A stretch of DNA of 64,000 nt from Ruania albidiflava DSM 18029 (GTDB lineage Bacteria > Actinomycetota > Actinomycetes > Actinomycetales > Beutenbergiaceae): NCBI RefSeq assembly GCF_000421225.1, contig NZ_ATWL01000010.1, positions 102,070 through 166,069 on the forward strand. The letters are read 5' to 3'. The notes below the pieces were generated by a model that did not search any database, was not told the DNA's origin, and was given only the letters and a program-made list of their open reading frames with translations. Made by a program: the position numbers and the translations under genes. This document shows positions 17,144 to 25,962 of the stretch, piece by piece (the stretch's first letter is position 1; every line of letters starts with the position of its first letter).

Positions 17144-18352
17144 TCAGGCGGGCAGCACGCAGTAGTCGGCCTGCTCCAGTGCGGCGAGCACCTCGGAGCA
17201 GTGCTCCGGTCCCTTCGTCTCGCACTGCACGGCGATGTCCACCTCGTCCACGGCCAGCTCGACGGCGGTGCGTGCGTGGGCGATCTCCAGCACGTTGGCA
17301 TCCAGGTCGGCCAGGCGGGCCAGCAGTGCGGCAAGGTTGCCCGGGGTGTCCGGTACCCGCACCTTGAACTGCAGGTACCGGCCGGCGGCGGACATGCCAT
17401 GGCGGAGCACCTTCATCAGCACCAGCGGGTCCACGTTCCCACCGGAGAGGATCACCACCACCGGCCCGTCCCAGCCGCCGGGGCGGCGCATCAGCTCGGC
17501 CACCCCGGCGGCGCCGGAGGGTTCGACCACGAGCTTGGCGCGTTCGGTGAGCACCAGCAGCGCCCGGGAGAGGTCCTCCTCGCTGACCGTGTCCACCCGG
17601 TGCACGTGCTCGCGCACGAGCTGCAGTGGCACGACTCCGGGCCTGCCGATGGCGATCCCGTCGGCCATGGTGTGCATCGTCGTCAACGGCACCGGACGCC
17701 CGGCGGCCAGGGAGGCCGGGTAGGCGGCCGCGCCCTCCGCCTGCACGCCGACCACCTGCACGTGCGGGCCGAGCGTGGCGTGCGTCGCGGCGGCGACGCC
17801 GGCGAGCAGGCCACCGCCACCGGTGGGCACCACCACAGTGCGCGCTGTGGGCACCTGCTCGGCCACCTCGAGCGCGAGCGTGGCCTGTCCGATCACGATG
17901 TCCTCGTGGTCGAACGGGTGGATCACCACCTGCCCGGTGCGCTCCGCCTCGGCGCGGGCCTCGGCGAGCGCTTCGTCGACAGTGCGCCCGTGCAGTCGCA
18001 CCTGGGCGCCATATCCGCGGGTGGCGGCCAGCTTGGGCAACGCAGCACCCTCGGGCATGTAGATGGTGGCGGAGATGCCGAGCATCCGAGCGGCCAACGC
18101 CACACCCTGGGCGTGGTTTCCGGCGCTGGCGGCGAGCACCCCGGCGCGTTGCTGCTCCTGGCTGAGCCGGGACATCCGGGTGTAGGAGCCGCGGATCTTG
18201 AACGACCCGCCGGTCTGCAGGTTCTCGCACTTGAGCCACACCTCCGCCCCGGCGATCTCGCTGAGGGCGCGGCTGTACTGCACCGGCGTGCGCTGCACCA
18301 CCCCGCGCAGCGCGTCGGCTGCCGCCTGCACAGCCTCGAGGGTCAGGCTCAT
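17144..18352 (-). CDS. ilvA: Threonine ammonia-lyase (threonine dehydratase)
   Basis: PLP enzyme that converts threonine to 2-oxobutyrate and ammonia, first step of isoleucine synthesis. The 402-residue product has the PLP-lysine motif GGSFKIRGSY, ASAGNHAQGVALAA, the phosphate-binding VPTGGGGLLAG, and one C-terminal ACT-like domain (RYLQFKVRVPDTPGNLAALLARL). The single-ACT layout and length of about 400 match the actinobacterial IlvA and the catabolic-type enzymes, so the degree of isoleucine feedback is uncertain. The start at 18352 overlaps the transporter stop by four bases (ATGA). Confidence 0.94.
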   Translation of the reverse strand: MSLTLEAVQAAADALRGVVQRTPVQYSRALSEIAGAEVWLKCENLQTGGSFKIRGSYTRMSRLSQEQQRAGVLAASAGNHAQGVALAARMLGISATIYMPEGAALPKLAATRGYGAQVRLHGRTVDEALAEARAEAERTGQVVIHPFDHEDIVIGQATLALEVAEQVPTARTVVVPTGGGGLLAGVAAATHATLGPHVQVVGVQAEGAAAYPASLAAGRPVPLTTMHTMADGIAIGRPGVVPLQLVREHVHRVDTVSEEDLSRALLVLTERAKLVVEPSGAAGVAELMRRPGGWDGPVVVILSGGNVDPLVLMKVLRHGMSAAGRYLQFKVRVPDTPGNLAALLARLADLDANVLEIAHARTAVELAVDEVDIAVQCETKGPEHCSEVLAALEQADYCVLPA

Positions 18353-19695
18353 GTACGTCTGGCTCGCACGCGTTGGATCAGCCGGGGCACCTCGCGGTGC
18401 GGGTCTCGCCCGCCGTTGAGGTAGTGCAGCACCGTATTCGCCACGGCGATCACCGGCACTGCGAACAGGGCACCTACGATCCCGCCGACGATCGTGCCGG
18501 TCGCCACGGCCAAGAGGACCGCCACCGGGTGCAGCTTCAGCGCACGGCTCATCAGCAGCGGCTGCAGCAGGTGGCTCTCCGCCTGCTGCACCAGCAGCAC
18601 CACGCCGAGCATCGCCACCGCGATCCACACGCCCTGGTCGACCAGTGCCACGGCTACCGCCACCGACCCGGTGACCACGGCACCCACGATCGGGATGAAC
18701 GAACCGACGAACACCAGCACCCCGAGCGGCAGCGCAAGCGGTACACCGAGCAGCCAGGCGCCGACGCCGATGCCCAGACCGTCGATGAAGGCCACCATCA
18801 CCTGGGTGCGCGCGTAGCTGCCGAGGCTGGTCCAGGCCTTCTGTCCGGCCACGTCCACCCGGTTCCTGGCGGTCAGCGGGAACAAGCCCACCAGCCAGTG
18901 CCAGATCAGCGAGCCGTCCTTGAGGAAGAAGAACAAGCAGAACAAGGTGATCAGCGAGCCGGCGAACACATGGCCCACCGAGGTGCCCACGGACAATGCT
19001 CCGGCGGCGATCGTCTCCGCGTTGGACTCCAGCTGCTGCTGGATCTGCTGCACGTAGGTGTCGATGTCATCCTGGCTGAGCTGCAGCGGACCGGTGGACA
19101 GCCAGCTGAGCAGTTCCTGGAAGCCTTGCCAGGCGGTGTCGGCCAGGTCCTTGATCCCCGACCCGATCGAGGCACCAGCCAGGGTGAGCAGCCCGCTGAG
19201 CAGGATGATCGAACCGAGCATCGTGAGCCCCGCTCCGGCAGCTCGGGGGATGCGATGCCGCTGCAACCAGTTCACCACGGGCACCAGGAGCGCAGTGAGC
19301 AGCGCTGCGACCAGGATCGGCACCACCACGGTCTTGATCTGGATCAGCCCGACGATCGCCACTGCGGCCGCCAGCACGATCACCAGGAAGCGCCAGGACC
19401 ACGCCGCCATCCCGCGCACTGCCGGGGTGACCGGTGACCGCTGCTGGTCGGACTCGACCACGGCGATCAGCTCACCGTCCTCGTCGCCCTGCTGTTCGGC
19501 GGCGAGCGCCGCAGCGGCGCTGAGGGTGACGTCGTCGGCATCGGTGCCGGCGCCACCGGCCGGCCCGGTCCGCTCCTGCCCGGCGGCAGTCGCACCGTCG
19601 CTGCGAACGGCCTCGTCGGGGCCTGCCTCCGGCTGCTCCGGCCGGGCCCGGCCGGAGCCGTGGCCCTCGTCCGGTGCTGACTCGTCCCTGCGCAT
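18349..19695 (-). CDS. AI-2E family transporter (PerM/TqsA-like membrane protein)
   Basis: A 448-residue membrane protein. The first 95 residues are a charged, Gly/Ala-rich cytoplasmic tail. About eight hydrophobic segments follow, in the AI-2E_transport pattern: an early pair (FLVIVLAAAVAIVGLIQ, VVVPILVAALLTALLVP), a long extracytoplasmic amphipathic loop with LSTGPLQLSQDDIDTYVQQI, then FFFLKDGSLIWHWL and the conserved GSFIPIVGAVVTG. Members include quorum-signal exporters and Na+/H+ antiporters, so the substrate is open. It is upstream of and overlaps ilvA. Confidence 0.88.
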   Translation of the reverse strand: MRRDESAPDEGHGSGRARPEQPEAGPDEAVRSDGATAAGQERTGPAGGAGTDADDVTLSAAAALAAEQQGDEDGELIAVVESDQQRSPVTPAVRGMAAWSWRFLVIVLAAAVAIVGLIQIKTVVVPILVAALLTALLVPVVNWLQRHRIPRAAGAGLTMLGSIILLSGLLTLAGASIGSGIKDLADTAWQGFQELLSWLSTGPLQLSQDDIDTYVQQIQQQLESNAETIAAGALSVGTSVGHVFAGSLITLFCLFFFLKDGSLIWHWLVGLFPLTARNRVDVAGQKAWTSLGSYARTQVMVAFIDGLGIGVGAWLLGVPLALPLGVLVFVGSFIPIVGAVVTGSVAVAVALVDQGVWIAVAMLGVVLLVQQAESHLLQPLLMSRALKLHPVAVLLAVATGTIVGGIVGALFAVPVIAVANTVLHYLNGGRDPHREVPRLIQRVRARRT

Positions 19696-19848
19696 CGCAC
19701 CACCCTCCCTGGACTGGGTTCAGCGTACCTGGCGCAGGCGGTTTCACCAGGCGACGCCCGGGGCTCAGGTCGCGCTTGCCGGACGAGCGGGGCCAGCAGC
19801 TCGCCGCTGGATCTGGAATACGCCACCGGAGGAAGCGTTGAGGCAGAG

Positions 19849-20868
19849 GTGAAGAACATCGGTTTCCTGTCCTTCGGGCACTGGACGGACCACCCGCAGT
19901 CGATGGTGCGCTCCGCCCGGGACGCCCTGGTGCAGTCGATCGAGCTCGCGGTGGCGGCCGAGGAGCTGGGCGCGGACGGTGCCTACTTCCGGGTGCACCA
20001 CTTCGCCCGTCAGCTCGGCTCCCCGTTCCCGCTGCTGGCCGCGATCGGTGCACGTACCGAGCGGATCGAGATCGGCACCGGTGTGATCGACATGCGGTAC
20101 GAGAACCCGCTGTACATGGCCGAGGATGCCGGCGCAGCGGACGTGATCGCCGGCGGACGGCTGCAGCTGGGCATCAGCCGCGGCTCACCGGAGCAGGTGG
20201 TCCGGGGTTATGAGTACTTCGGCCATGTGCCGGCCGAGGGCGAGACAGACGCGGACCTGGCCCGCCGGCACGCTGCCCGGTTCCTCGAGGTGATCGAGGG
20301 CGAGAAGTTCGCCGAGCCGAACCCGCGGCCGATGTTCCCCAACCCGCCGGGCAAGCTGCGCATCGAACCGCACTCCCCCGGCCTGCGGCGGCGCATCTGG
20401 TGGGGTGCCGGCTCACGTGCGACCGCCGAGTGGACCGCCCAGCAGGGGCTGAACCTGATGAGCTCCACACTGCTCACCGAGGACACCGGCAGACCGTTCC
20501 ACCAGCTGCAGGCCGAGCAGATCCAGCGGTTCCGCGATGCGTGGGCGGCAGCCGGGCACGACTGGCAGCCGCGGGTCTCGGTGAGCCGGTCGATCTTCCC
20601 GCTGGTCACCGATCTCGACCGGCAGCTGTTCTGGCGCGACCAGCACAGCAGCGACCAGGTCGGCCAGCTGGAGGGCGGTCTGGCCCGGTTCGGCAAGTCC
20701 TACGCCGGTGAGCCGGACCAGCTGGTCGCCGAGCTGGCCAAGGACGAGGCGGTGGCAGCGGCGGACAGCCTGCTGCTCACCGTGCCGAACCAGCTGGGCG
20801 TGGACTACAACGCGCACGTGCTCGCGAGCGTGCTGCAGCACGTGGCACCTGAGCTCGGCTGGCGCTGA
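19849..20868 (+). CDS. LLM-class flavin-dependent oxidoreductase
   Basis: A 339-residue luciferase-like monooxygenase (TIM barrel). Seen are the N-terminal strand IGFLSFGHW, LGADGAYFRVHHFARQLGSPFPLLAAIGART, GTGVIDMRYENPLYMAEDAGAAD and the GRLQLGISRGSPEQ phosphate-site region. It may use FMNH2 or F420; the sequence does not decide. The GTG start at 19849 follows GAGGCAGAG. It is divergent from the AI-2E transporter gene across 153 bases, in which I see no clear site, and appears monocistronic. Confidence 0.88.
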   Translation: MKNIGFLSFGHWTDHPQSMVRSARDALVQSIELAVAAEELGADGAYFRVHHFARQLGSPFPLLAAIGARTERIEIGTGVIDMRYENPLYMAEDAGAADVIAGGRLQLGISRGSPEQVVRGYEYFGHVPAEGETDADLARRHAARFLEVIEGEKFAEPNPRPMFPNPPGKLRIEPHSPGLRRRIWWGAGSRATAEWTAQQGLNLMSSTLLTEDTGRPFHQLQAEQIQRFRDAWAAAGHDWQPRVSVSRSIFPLVTDLDRQLFWRDQHSSDQVGQLEGGLARFGKSYAGEPDQLVAELAKDEAVAAADSLLLTVPNQLGVDYNAHVLASVLQHVAPELGWR

Positions 20869-20951
20869 CGCTGCGGAATCCCCCGCGCCGAGGAGGTCCG
20901 GGGCATCGTGGGCGCCTACGCTCAAGGGCACGCAACTATCAGGAGGCACTC

Positions 20952-21206
20952 GTGCAGAGCCGCTTCGCTGCGTTGCTGCTCGGCGATCGGGAGGACCCGC
21001 GGCTGAGGCTGGCGGCGCTGTTCGGTGGCGAGGTGCCACGCGGTGGCCAGCCACCAGAGCCGGCGCTGGCCTGGGCGCGCGAGGTGCTCGCCGGGCGTCC
21101 GGGCCCGGTCTCGGAGGTCGAGGCCGTCCGGCTGCTGCGCGTGGCCGAACCACGCCTGCTGCTGAAGCCTGCGCAGTTCCTGGCCAGGCACGCCGTCCAC
21201 GGCTGA
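20952..21206 (+). CDS. Small soluble hypothetical protein (84 aa)
   Basis: No family recognised. The GTG at 20952 has a near-ideal AGGAGG 5 bases upstream, which is the main reason to accept the gene. The product is rich in Leu, Arg and Ala (FAALLLGDREDPRLRLAALF, VEAVRLLRVAEPRLLLKPA), has no membrane segment or cysteine, and is predicted mostly helical. It sits alone between the LLM oxidoreductase and msrA. Confidence 0.65.
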   Translation: MQSRFAALLLGDREDPRLRLAALFGGEVPRGGQPPEPALAWAREVLAGRPGPVSEVEAVRLLRVAEPRLLLKPAQFLARHAVHG

Positions 21207-21316
21207 GCGCTCTGGCGCGGCCGGAACACCACAACCAGGCGTAGCGTTGTCGATGACGGCGGAGCGCGTCTCGCGCAGGACCGTCACCGTTCTACCAGCG
21301 CCAGGGAGTCAGGCAG

Positions 21317-22006
21317 ATGTTCGGCATGAGGATGAGTCACGCGATGGTCGCCGCCGAGGATGCGCTCCCCGGCCGGGAGGAGCCGATGCCCGTACCAGCC
21401 ACGCACGCGGTGCTCGGCACCCCGATGCAGGGACCGTGGCCGGAGGGCAGCCGCACGGTGTACGTGGCGATGGGCTGCTTCTGGGGTGCGGAGCGGATCT
21501 TCTGGCGCGCCCCCGGGGTGATCAGCACAGCAGTGGGGTACATGGGGGGCTACACCCCGAACCCCGCCTACGAGGAGGTGTGCACGGGCCTGACCGGGCA
21601 CACCGAGGCGGTGCAGGTGGTCTACGACCCGCAGGCGACCGACCTGGAGCACCTGCTCAAGGAGTTCTGGGAGAACCACGACCCGACCCAGGGGTTCCGG
21701 CAGGGCAACGACCGCGGCACCCAGTACCGCTCGGCGATCTACTGGAGCGACCCGGCGGACGAGGAGCTGGTGCGGGCCACCCGGGAGGCGATGAACGCCG
21801 TCGCTCACGACAGCGGCTTCGGTGAGATCACCACCGAGCTGGCCCCGGCCGGAGAGTTCTACTACGCCGAGGACTACCACCAGCAGTACCTGCACAAGAA
21901 CCCGGGCGGCTACTGCAACCACGGACCGAACGGGATGACCTGCCCGGTCGGCGTGCTGCGCCAGGACGAGCTGCCCAGCCAGGAGTCGGTGCTCGGCCGG
22001 GAGTAG
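21317..22006 (+). CDS. msrA: Peptide-methionine (S)-S-oxide reductase MsrA
   Basis: Repairs methionine-S-sulfoxide in proteins and free methionine. The catalytic cysteine lies in [12 protein letters not shown], the substrate site in [17 protein letters not shown], and [23 protein letters not shown] supplies a C-terminal resolving-type cysteine. The 229-residue length with an N-terminal extension of about 40 residues is usual for actinobacterial MsrA. The ATG at 21317 has no strong ribosome site. An internal ATG 9 bases on (after MFG) is equally possible. Confidence 0.95.
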   Translation: MFGMRMSHAMVAAEDALPGREEPMPVPATHAVLGTPMQGPWPEGSRTVYVAMGCFWGAERIFWRAPGVISTAVGYMGGYTPNPAYEEVCTGLTGHTEAVQVVYDPQATDLEHLLKEFWENHDPTQGFRQGNDRGTQYRSAIYWSDPADEELVRATREAMNAVAHDSGFGEITTELAPAGEFYYAEDYHQQYLHKNPGGYCNHGPNGMTCPVGVLRQDELPSQESVLGRE

Positions 22007-22112
22007 GAGCACGCGCGAGGGCGCGCCACAGCTGGCGAGCAGCTCAGCCCGCATTGCGCACGTAGCTCATAACACGACTGATGCGGCTCGCATGGCAACA
22101 CTGCCGAACTCG

Positions 22113-22562
22113 TCAGGGGAATCGGAGCGCTCCTTGGCCCTGGGTGCCAAGGATGTCGTCGGGGTTGGAGTAGGGGCAAGACTTCAGAGAGAGGCAACCG
22201 CAGCCGATGCAGTTCGAGAACCGGTCGCGCAGTGCGGTGAGATATTCGATCCGGTCGTTGAGATCCTCGCGCCACTGACGCGAGATCCGAGCCCAGTCCT
22301 TCTTGGTGGGCAGCCCTTCTTCGGGAAGCTGATCGAGCGCATCCTTGATGCGGTCCAGGGAGATGCCCACCCGTTGTGACGCTCGGATGAAGGCAAGCAC
22401 TCTGAGGGTGTCGCGACGGTACTCGCGGCGATTTCCTGCCGTTCGTCGGCTACGGATGAGGCCCAGCGACTCGTAGTAGTGCAGCGTGGAGACAGCCAGA
22501 CCCGCTCGCTCAGCGACCTGGCCGGGCTTCAACCAGACGACGTCCTCGTGAATCTGAGCCAC
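22113..22562 (-). CDS. soxR: SoxR, redox-sensitive MerR-family activator
   Basis: A 149-residue MerR regulator with a winged HTH (LKPGQVAERAGLAVSTLHYY, residues about 11-30), a dimerisation helix, and four C-terminal cysteines C118, C121, C123 and C129 (CIGCGCLSLKSC). This is the [2Fe-2S] pattern of SoxR (C119/122/124/130 in E. coli). It should sense redox-active compounds by cluster oxidation. It is divergent from the DsbA-MDR-MFS operon across 90 bases that hold a 46-base inverted repeat, so it very likely controls that operon and itself. Confidence 0.95.
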   Translation of the reverse strand: MAQIHEDVVWLKPGQVAERAGLAVSTLHYYESLGLIRSRRTAGNRREYRRDTLRVLAFIRASQRVGISLDRIKDALDQLPEEGLPTKKDWARISRQWREDLNDRIEYLTALRDRFSNCIGCGCLSLKSCPYSNPDDILGTQGQGALRFP

Positions 22563-22589
22563 CAGTGCGCCCTCCCACGACCTCTTGAC

Positions 22590-22635
22590 ATGAAGTTCCC
22601 TTGATGTAGTCGACTCTACATCAAGGGAACTTCAT
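22590..22635. promoter_or_regulatory. Long inverted repeat at the soxR / dsbA-like divergent promoters
   Basis: Perfect 20-base arms: left arm 22590-22609, right arm 22616-22635, spacer TCGACT. Each arm reads ATGAAGTTCCCTTGATGTAG outward to inward. TTGACA at 22585-22590 abuts the left arm and would serve as the -35 of the rightward promoter. MerR-family regulators bind dyads inside the -35/-10 spacer, so two such sites may face each other here. The right arm ends 17 bases before the dsbA-like ATG. Confidence 0.85.
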
Positions 22636-22652
22636 GAGATGGGAGAAGATGC

Positions 22653-23288
22653 ATGCTCACAGTTGATGTGTGGGCCGACGTACGCTGCCCGTGGTGCTGG
22701 ATCGGACTGCGGCGTCTGCAGCGAGCCAGAAGCATGATCGACGAACCAGTGACAGTACGTCGGCGCAGCTTCCTCCTCGAACCACAGGGACCGGCGAGCC
22801 CAGGGCGTCCCACGGCACAGGTGGCGACCACTGAGTGGGGGATGTCGAACGAGCAGTGGAACAGCAGGCGGCAGGCCATCGAGGCCGAAGCTCGCAGCGA
22901 AGGTCTGCGCATCCGGATGGACAGCGCCCTCATGTTCGACTCCAGCCCGTTGCACCGGTTGCTCAAGCTCGCTGCCGAAACCATGGACGACGATCGCGCC
23001 GAGGACGCTTGGGAGTCTGCTTTCGCTGCGCACTTCGAACGTAACGAGGATCTCGGCGATCCTGACGTCCTGCACCAGCTGGCATCACAGTGGGGCTTGG
23101 AAGAGGCAGATGTTCGGCGGGCCCTGCTCCGGGAGCGCTTTACCGACGAGATCGCTCACGATCTTGACGAAGCCCGACGACTGTCGGTCAGCTCCGTCCC
23201 CACGGTGGTCGCAGCCGACGGTCGGCGCATGCGGGGCCATGCACCCACCGCTGAGCTCGCTCAGTTCCTCAGGGCAGGAGCTCTGTGA
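22653..23288 (+). CDS. DsbA-family oxidoreductase (FrnE-like, cytoplasmic)
   Basis: A 211-residue thioredoxin-fold protein with the helical insertion of the DsbA/2-hydroxychromene isomerase group. The active site CPWC is at residues 12-15 (DVWADVRCPWCWIG), and the cis-Pro loop SSVPTVVAADG is near the C-terminus. No signal peptide is present, so it acts inside the cell, like FrnE of polyketide clusters and stress regulons. The ATG at 22653 lies behind GGGAGAAG. It heads an operon with the MDR reductase and the MFS exporter, under a SoxR-type operator. Confidence 0.92.
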   Translation: MLTVDVWADVRCPWCWIGLRRLQRARSMIDEPVTVRRRSFLLEPQGPASPGRPTAQVATTEWGMSNEQWNSRRQAIEAEARSEGLRIRMDSALMFDSSPLHRLLKLAAETMDDDRAEDAWESAFAAHFERNEDLGDPDVLHQLASQWGLEEADVRRALLRERFTDEIAHDLDEARRLSVSSVPTVVAADGRRMRGHAPTAELAQFLRAGAL

Positions 23289-24217
23289 TGAGCAAGATGA
23301 TGCGAGCCGCAGCGATCGACGAGTTCGGGCCGGCGGACGTCCTGCGGGTTCGAGAACTACCCCGGCCGACGATCAGCGCCGATGAGGTGCTGGTGCAGGT
23401 CATGAACGCGGGAGTTCAGGTCACGGACGCCGCCATCCGTGCCGGGTGGGCACCGCCAGGAGCCACCATCGAATTCCCGCAGATTCTTGGCAACGAGTTC
23501 TCCGGCATCATCGACCAGGTGGGAGACGAGGTCCGAGGGTTCAGCCCTGGCGACCCGGTGGCGGGCTTCAATCTGCTGGGCTGCTACGCGGAGTACGTGG
23601 CAGTGCCGCAAGCGCAGATCGTCGCCAAACCGCAGGCGGTCTCGTGGCAGGCCGCCGGCGCCCTCTCCGCGTCCGGACAGACCGCACACACGGCCTTCGA
23701 GGATCTTGCGGTGGGAGCGGGCGACGTGGTGCTGGTCCACGGTGCCGCCGGCGGGGTGGGCACCATCTTCACCCAGCTCGCCGTCCGCACCGGCGCGAGC
23801 GTCATCGGCACCGCCAGCGAAGCCAACCACGGCTACCTCGAGAGCTTGGGCGCTACCGCTGTCACGTACGGCCCCGGGCAGACCGACAGGATCCGGGATA
23901 TCAGCCCCCGCGTGGACGTCGCCTTCGACGCAGCCGGACACGAGAACCTGCGCACGGCGGTGGAGCTGGTCGCCGATCGCGGCCGGATCGCGACCATCGT
24001 GGACATGCCTCTCGCGCAAGAGCTGGGCTGCCGGATCGTGAGAAGCCGTCGCTCCGGGCGCCGCCTGGCCGATCTCATGGGTCTGCTGGCCCGCGGAGAC
24101 CTCCATGTCCACGTCCGCGACCGCTACCTGCTGGACCAGGTCGCGGACGCCCACCGAGACGTCGAGTCGGGGCACGGGCGCGGCAAGGTCGTCCTCGACG
24201 TCCGGCCGGCGCAGTGA
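23288..24217 (+). CDS. Zinc-independent NADP-dependent quinone oxidoreductase (MDR family)
   Basis: A 309-residue medium-chain dehydrogenase/reductase. It shows the GroES-like N-terminal domain (ILGNEFSGIIDQVGDEVRGF, GDPVAGFNLLGCYAEYVAV) and a Rossmann cofactor motif VLVHGAAGGVGTIFTQLAV, and lacks the structural zinc cysteines. It probably reduces quinones or reactive enones with NADPH. The ATG at 23288 overlaps the dsbA-like stop (TGATG); a GTG just before it is possible. The next gene overlaps its stop. Members of this family are common SoxR targets. Confidence 0.92.
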   Translation: MSKMMRAAAIDEFGPADVLRVRELPRPTISADEVLVQVMNAGVQVTDAAIRAGWAPPGATIEFPQILGNEFSGIIDQVGDEVRGFSPGDPVAGFNLLGCYAEYVAVPQAQIVAKPQAVSWQAAGALSASGQTAHTAFEDLAVGAGDVVLVHGAAGGVGTIFTQLAVRTGASVIGTASEANHGYLESLGATAVTYGPGQTDRIRDISPRVDVAFDAAGHENLRTAVELVADRGRIATIVDMPLAQELGCRIVRSRRSGRRLADLMGLLARGDLHVHVRDRYLLDQVADAHRDVESGHGRGKVVLDVRPAQ

Positions 24218-25606
24218 CGGCCATCTCGTCAGCTACTCGGGAGAAGCTCTGGACGTCGAGAACCTGGCCATTCATCGCCAGCGTCCTGGTGCTGATGACG
24301 TCCATCGCCTTCGAGTCCTTCGCGGTCACCACCGTTCTGCCGGTCGCGATGACCGATCTCGACGGTGCCCAGTGGTACTCACTCGCCTATGCCGCCACCA
24401 TCACCGCGGCCCTGGTCGGCATGGTCATCGGGGGCAACTGGTCCGACCGCTCTGGTCCGCGCAGGCCTCTCGTCGCCGGTGGAAGCCTGTTTCTCGGCGG
24501 CCTGGCTCTGTGCATGGTCGCACCGGAGCCGTCGACATTCGTCCTTGGCCGACTCCTGCAGGGCATCGGCGGCGGGATCGACTCCGTCGTCCTCTACGTC
24601 CTCATCGCGCGACGCATTCCCGAACGGCCCCGTCCACGGATGTTCGGCCTGCTCACCACAGCCTGGCTCGTCCCTTCCCTGGTTGGCCCGGTCCTCGCCG
24701 GGGCACTCACCGATCTGATGACCTGGCGCGTGGTCTTCGGGATCGTCCTGGCCGGTGCCGCGATCTCCCTAGGTGGCCTGCTCCACGTCACGCGAGATCC
24801 CGGGATGCACAGCACCGAGCCCGTGGGCGATGGCCCAGCACGCCCCATCATCGGCCGCAACGGCACTCTGTCGCTCGTCGCGGCACTGCTGCTGGTTCTC
24901 CTGCACCTGGGTGGACAGCTCGACCCCCCCAGCATCGATCCTGGCCGTCATTGCAGCATCGATCGGCCTGGTCGTCGTCGCGCAGGGCATCCTTCCCTCG
25001 GGCACGCTCCGACTGCGCGGAGCTGCCCAGCGGCTTGTCGCGCTGCGAGCCATCCTTGGCGCCACTGTCACCGCTACGGACCTCTACCTCACCCTCTACC
25101 TTCAAACTGAACGTGGACTCCCTCCTACCAAGGCCGGGCTGGTGATTGCCATCGGCGCGCTCGGCTGGGCCTTCGGCGCATGGGTACAAGCACGGTTCAC
25201 CAGCGAGCACGCGATACACCGAAGACTGATCCTGCTTGCAGCACCCCTTGTCGGGGTCGGGCCAGTCAGTGTTCTGCTGTACACAGCCGCTGGGCTGCCG
25301 CTCTGGCCAGTTGTCGCAGGGTGCATCGCGATGGGCACCGGGATGGGAATGGCCTACCCGCGCCTGTCCAGCGCGACTCTGGCCCTGGCCAGCGCCGACG
25401 AGCAGGGCGCGTACAGCTCTGCCCTGCAAGCAGGCGAGAGCATGAGCGTGGGTGCAACGACCGCACTGACGGCGGTCGTACTCACCTCCGCACTCTCCGC
25501 CAGCATCTCCTTCACCCTCGTGTATGCGATCCTCGTCGCCCTGGCCTGCCTAGCCATCGCAATCTCCTCAACCAGCGGCCCGCTGAACCCTGCCAGCCGC
25601 TCGTGA
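24214..25606 (+). pseudogene. MFS drug exporter gene, split by a one-base frameshift
   Basis: A major facilitator with the DHA2/DHA1-like motif A GMVIGGNWSDRSGPRRPLVAG and later LVPSLVGPVLAGALTD. The GTG at 24214 overlaps the MDR stop. After about residue 237 (LLLVLLHLGGQLDPP) the frame is lost at a run of seven C (24924-24930) and would end at 25110. The other frame continues with clear MFS helices (SILAVIAASIGLVVVAQGIL and onward) to 25606. With six C the whole protein would be one frame of about 463 residues. It is either a real loss-of-function change, a phase-variable tract or a sequencing error. Expected role is efflux of redox-active compounds under SoxR. Confidence 0.85.
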
Positions 25607-25746
25607 CGCGTGGGCGCAACGCACCAGCTCTGTTCAGCGGTACTCCAGCCCGGTCATCAGGCCCACTGGTCGGCTGGGAGCAGTCGTCTGGGCGGGCTGG
25701 CCGGCGCACTGCCGCCCCCGGCGAGTCCGGGCACAGCAGCGGCCGG

Positions 25747-25962
25747 TCAGGGCACCAGGACGGTGCGCACCCCTGAGCTGGTCGGCTCCACCCACGCCTC
25801 GGCTACCCCAGCCAGCGGCCGCACCACGGTCTCCACGCTGAGCACACCGCGCTCCAGCAGGCCGAACACGGCGGGCAGGATCTCTGGCAGCACGCGGGCG
25901 AACGCCTCCTTGGGCACGCTGCCCGCTCCCTGGCCGAGCAGCTGGACGCCCCCGCCGCCCAG
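25747..25962 (-). pseudogene. 3' remnant of an MDR quinone oxidoreductase gene
   Basis: The minus strand encodes about 70 residues typical of the C-terminus of this family: VQLLGQGAGSVPKEAFARVL, then LAGVAEAWVEP and a terminal VRTVLVP. No Rossmann domain or start region is present upstream. Beyond about 25960 the frame reads into the MarR remnant on the other strand. This is therefore a truncated gene. The 140 bases from 25607 to 25746 contain nothing I can identify. Confidence 0.65.

Noticed and set aside
22007..22112. GC-rich GCGCGAGGGCGCGC after msrA as a terminator
   Set aside because: The stem is short and imperfect; kept only as a weak possibility for the msrA/soxR convergent gap.
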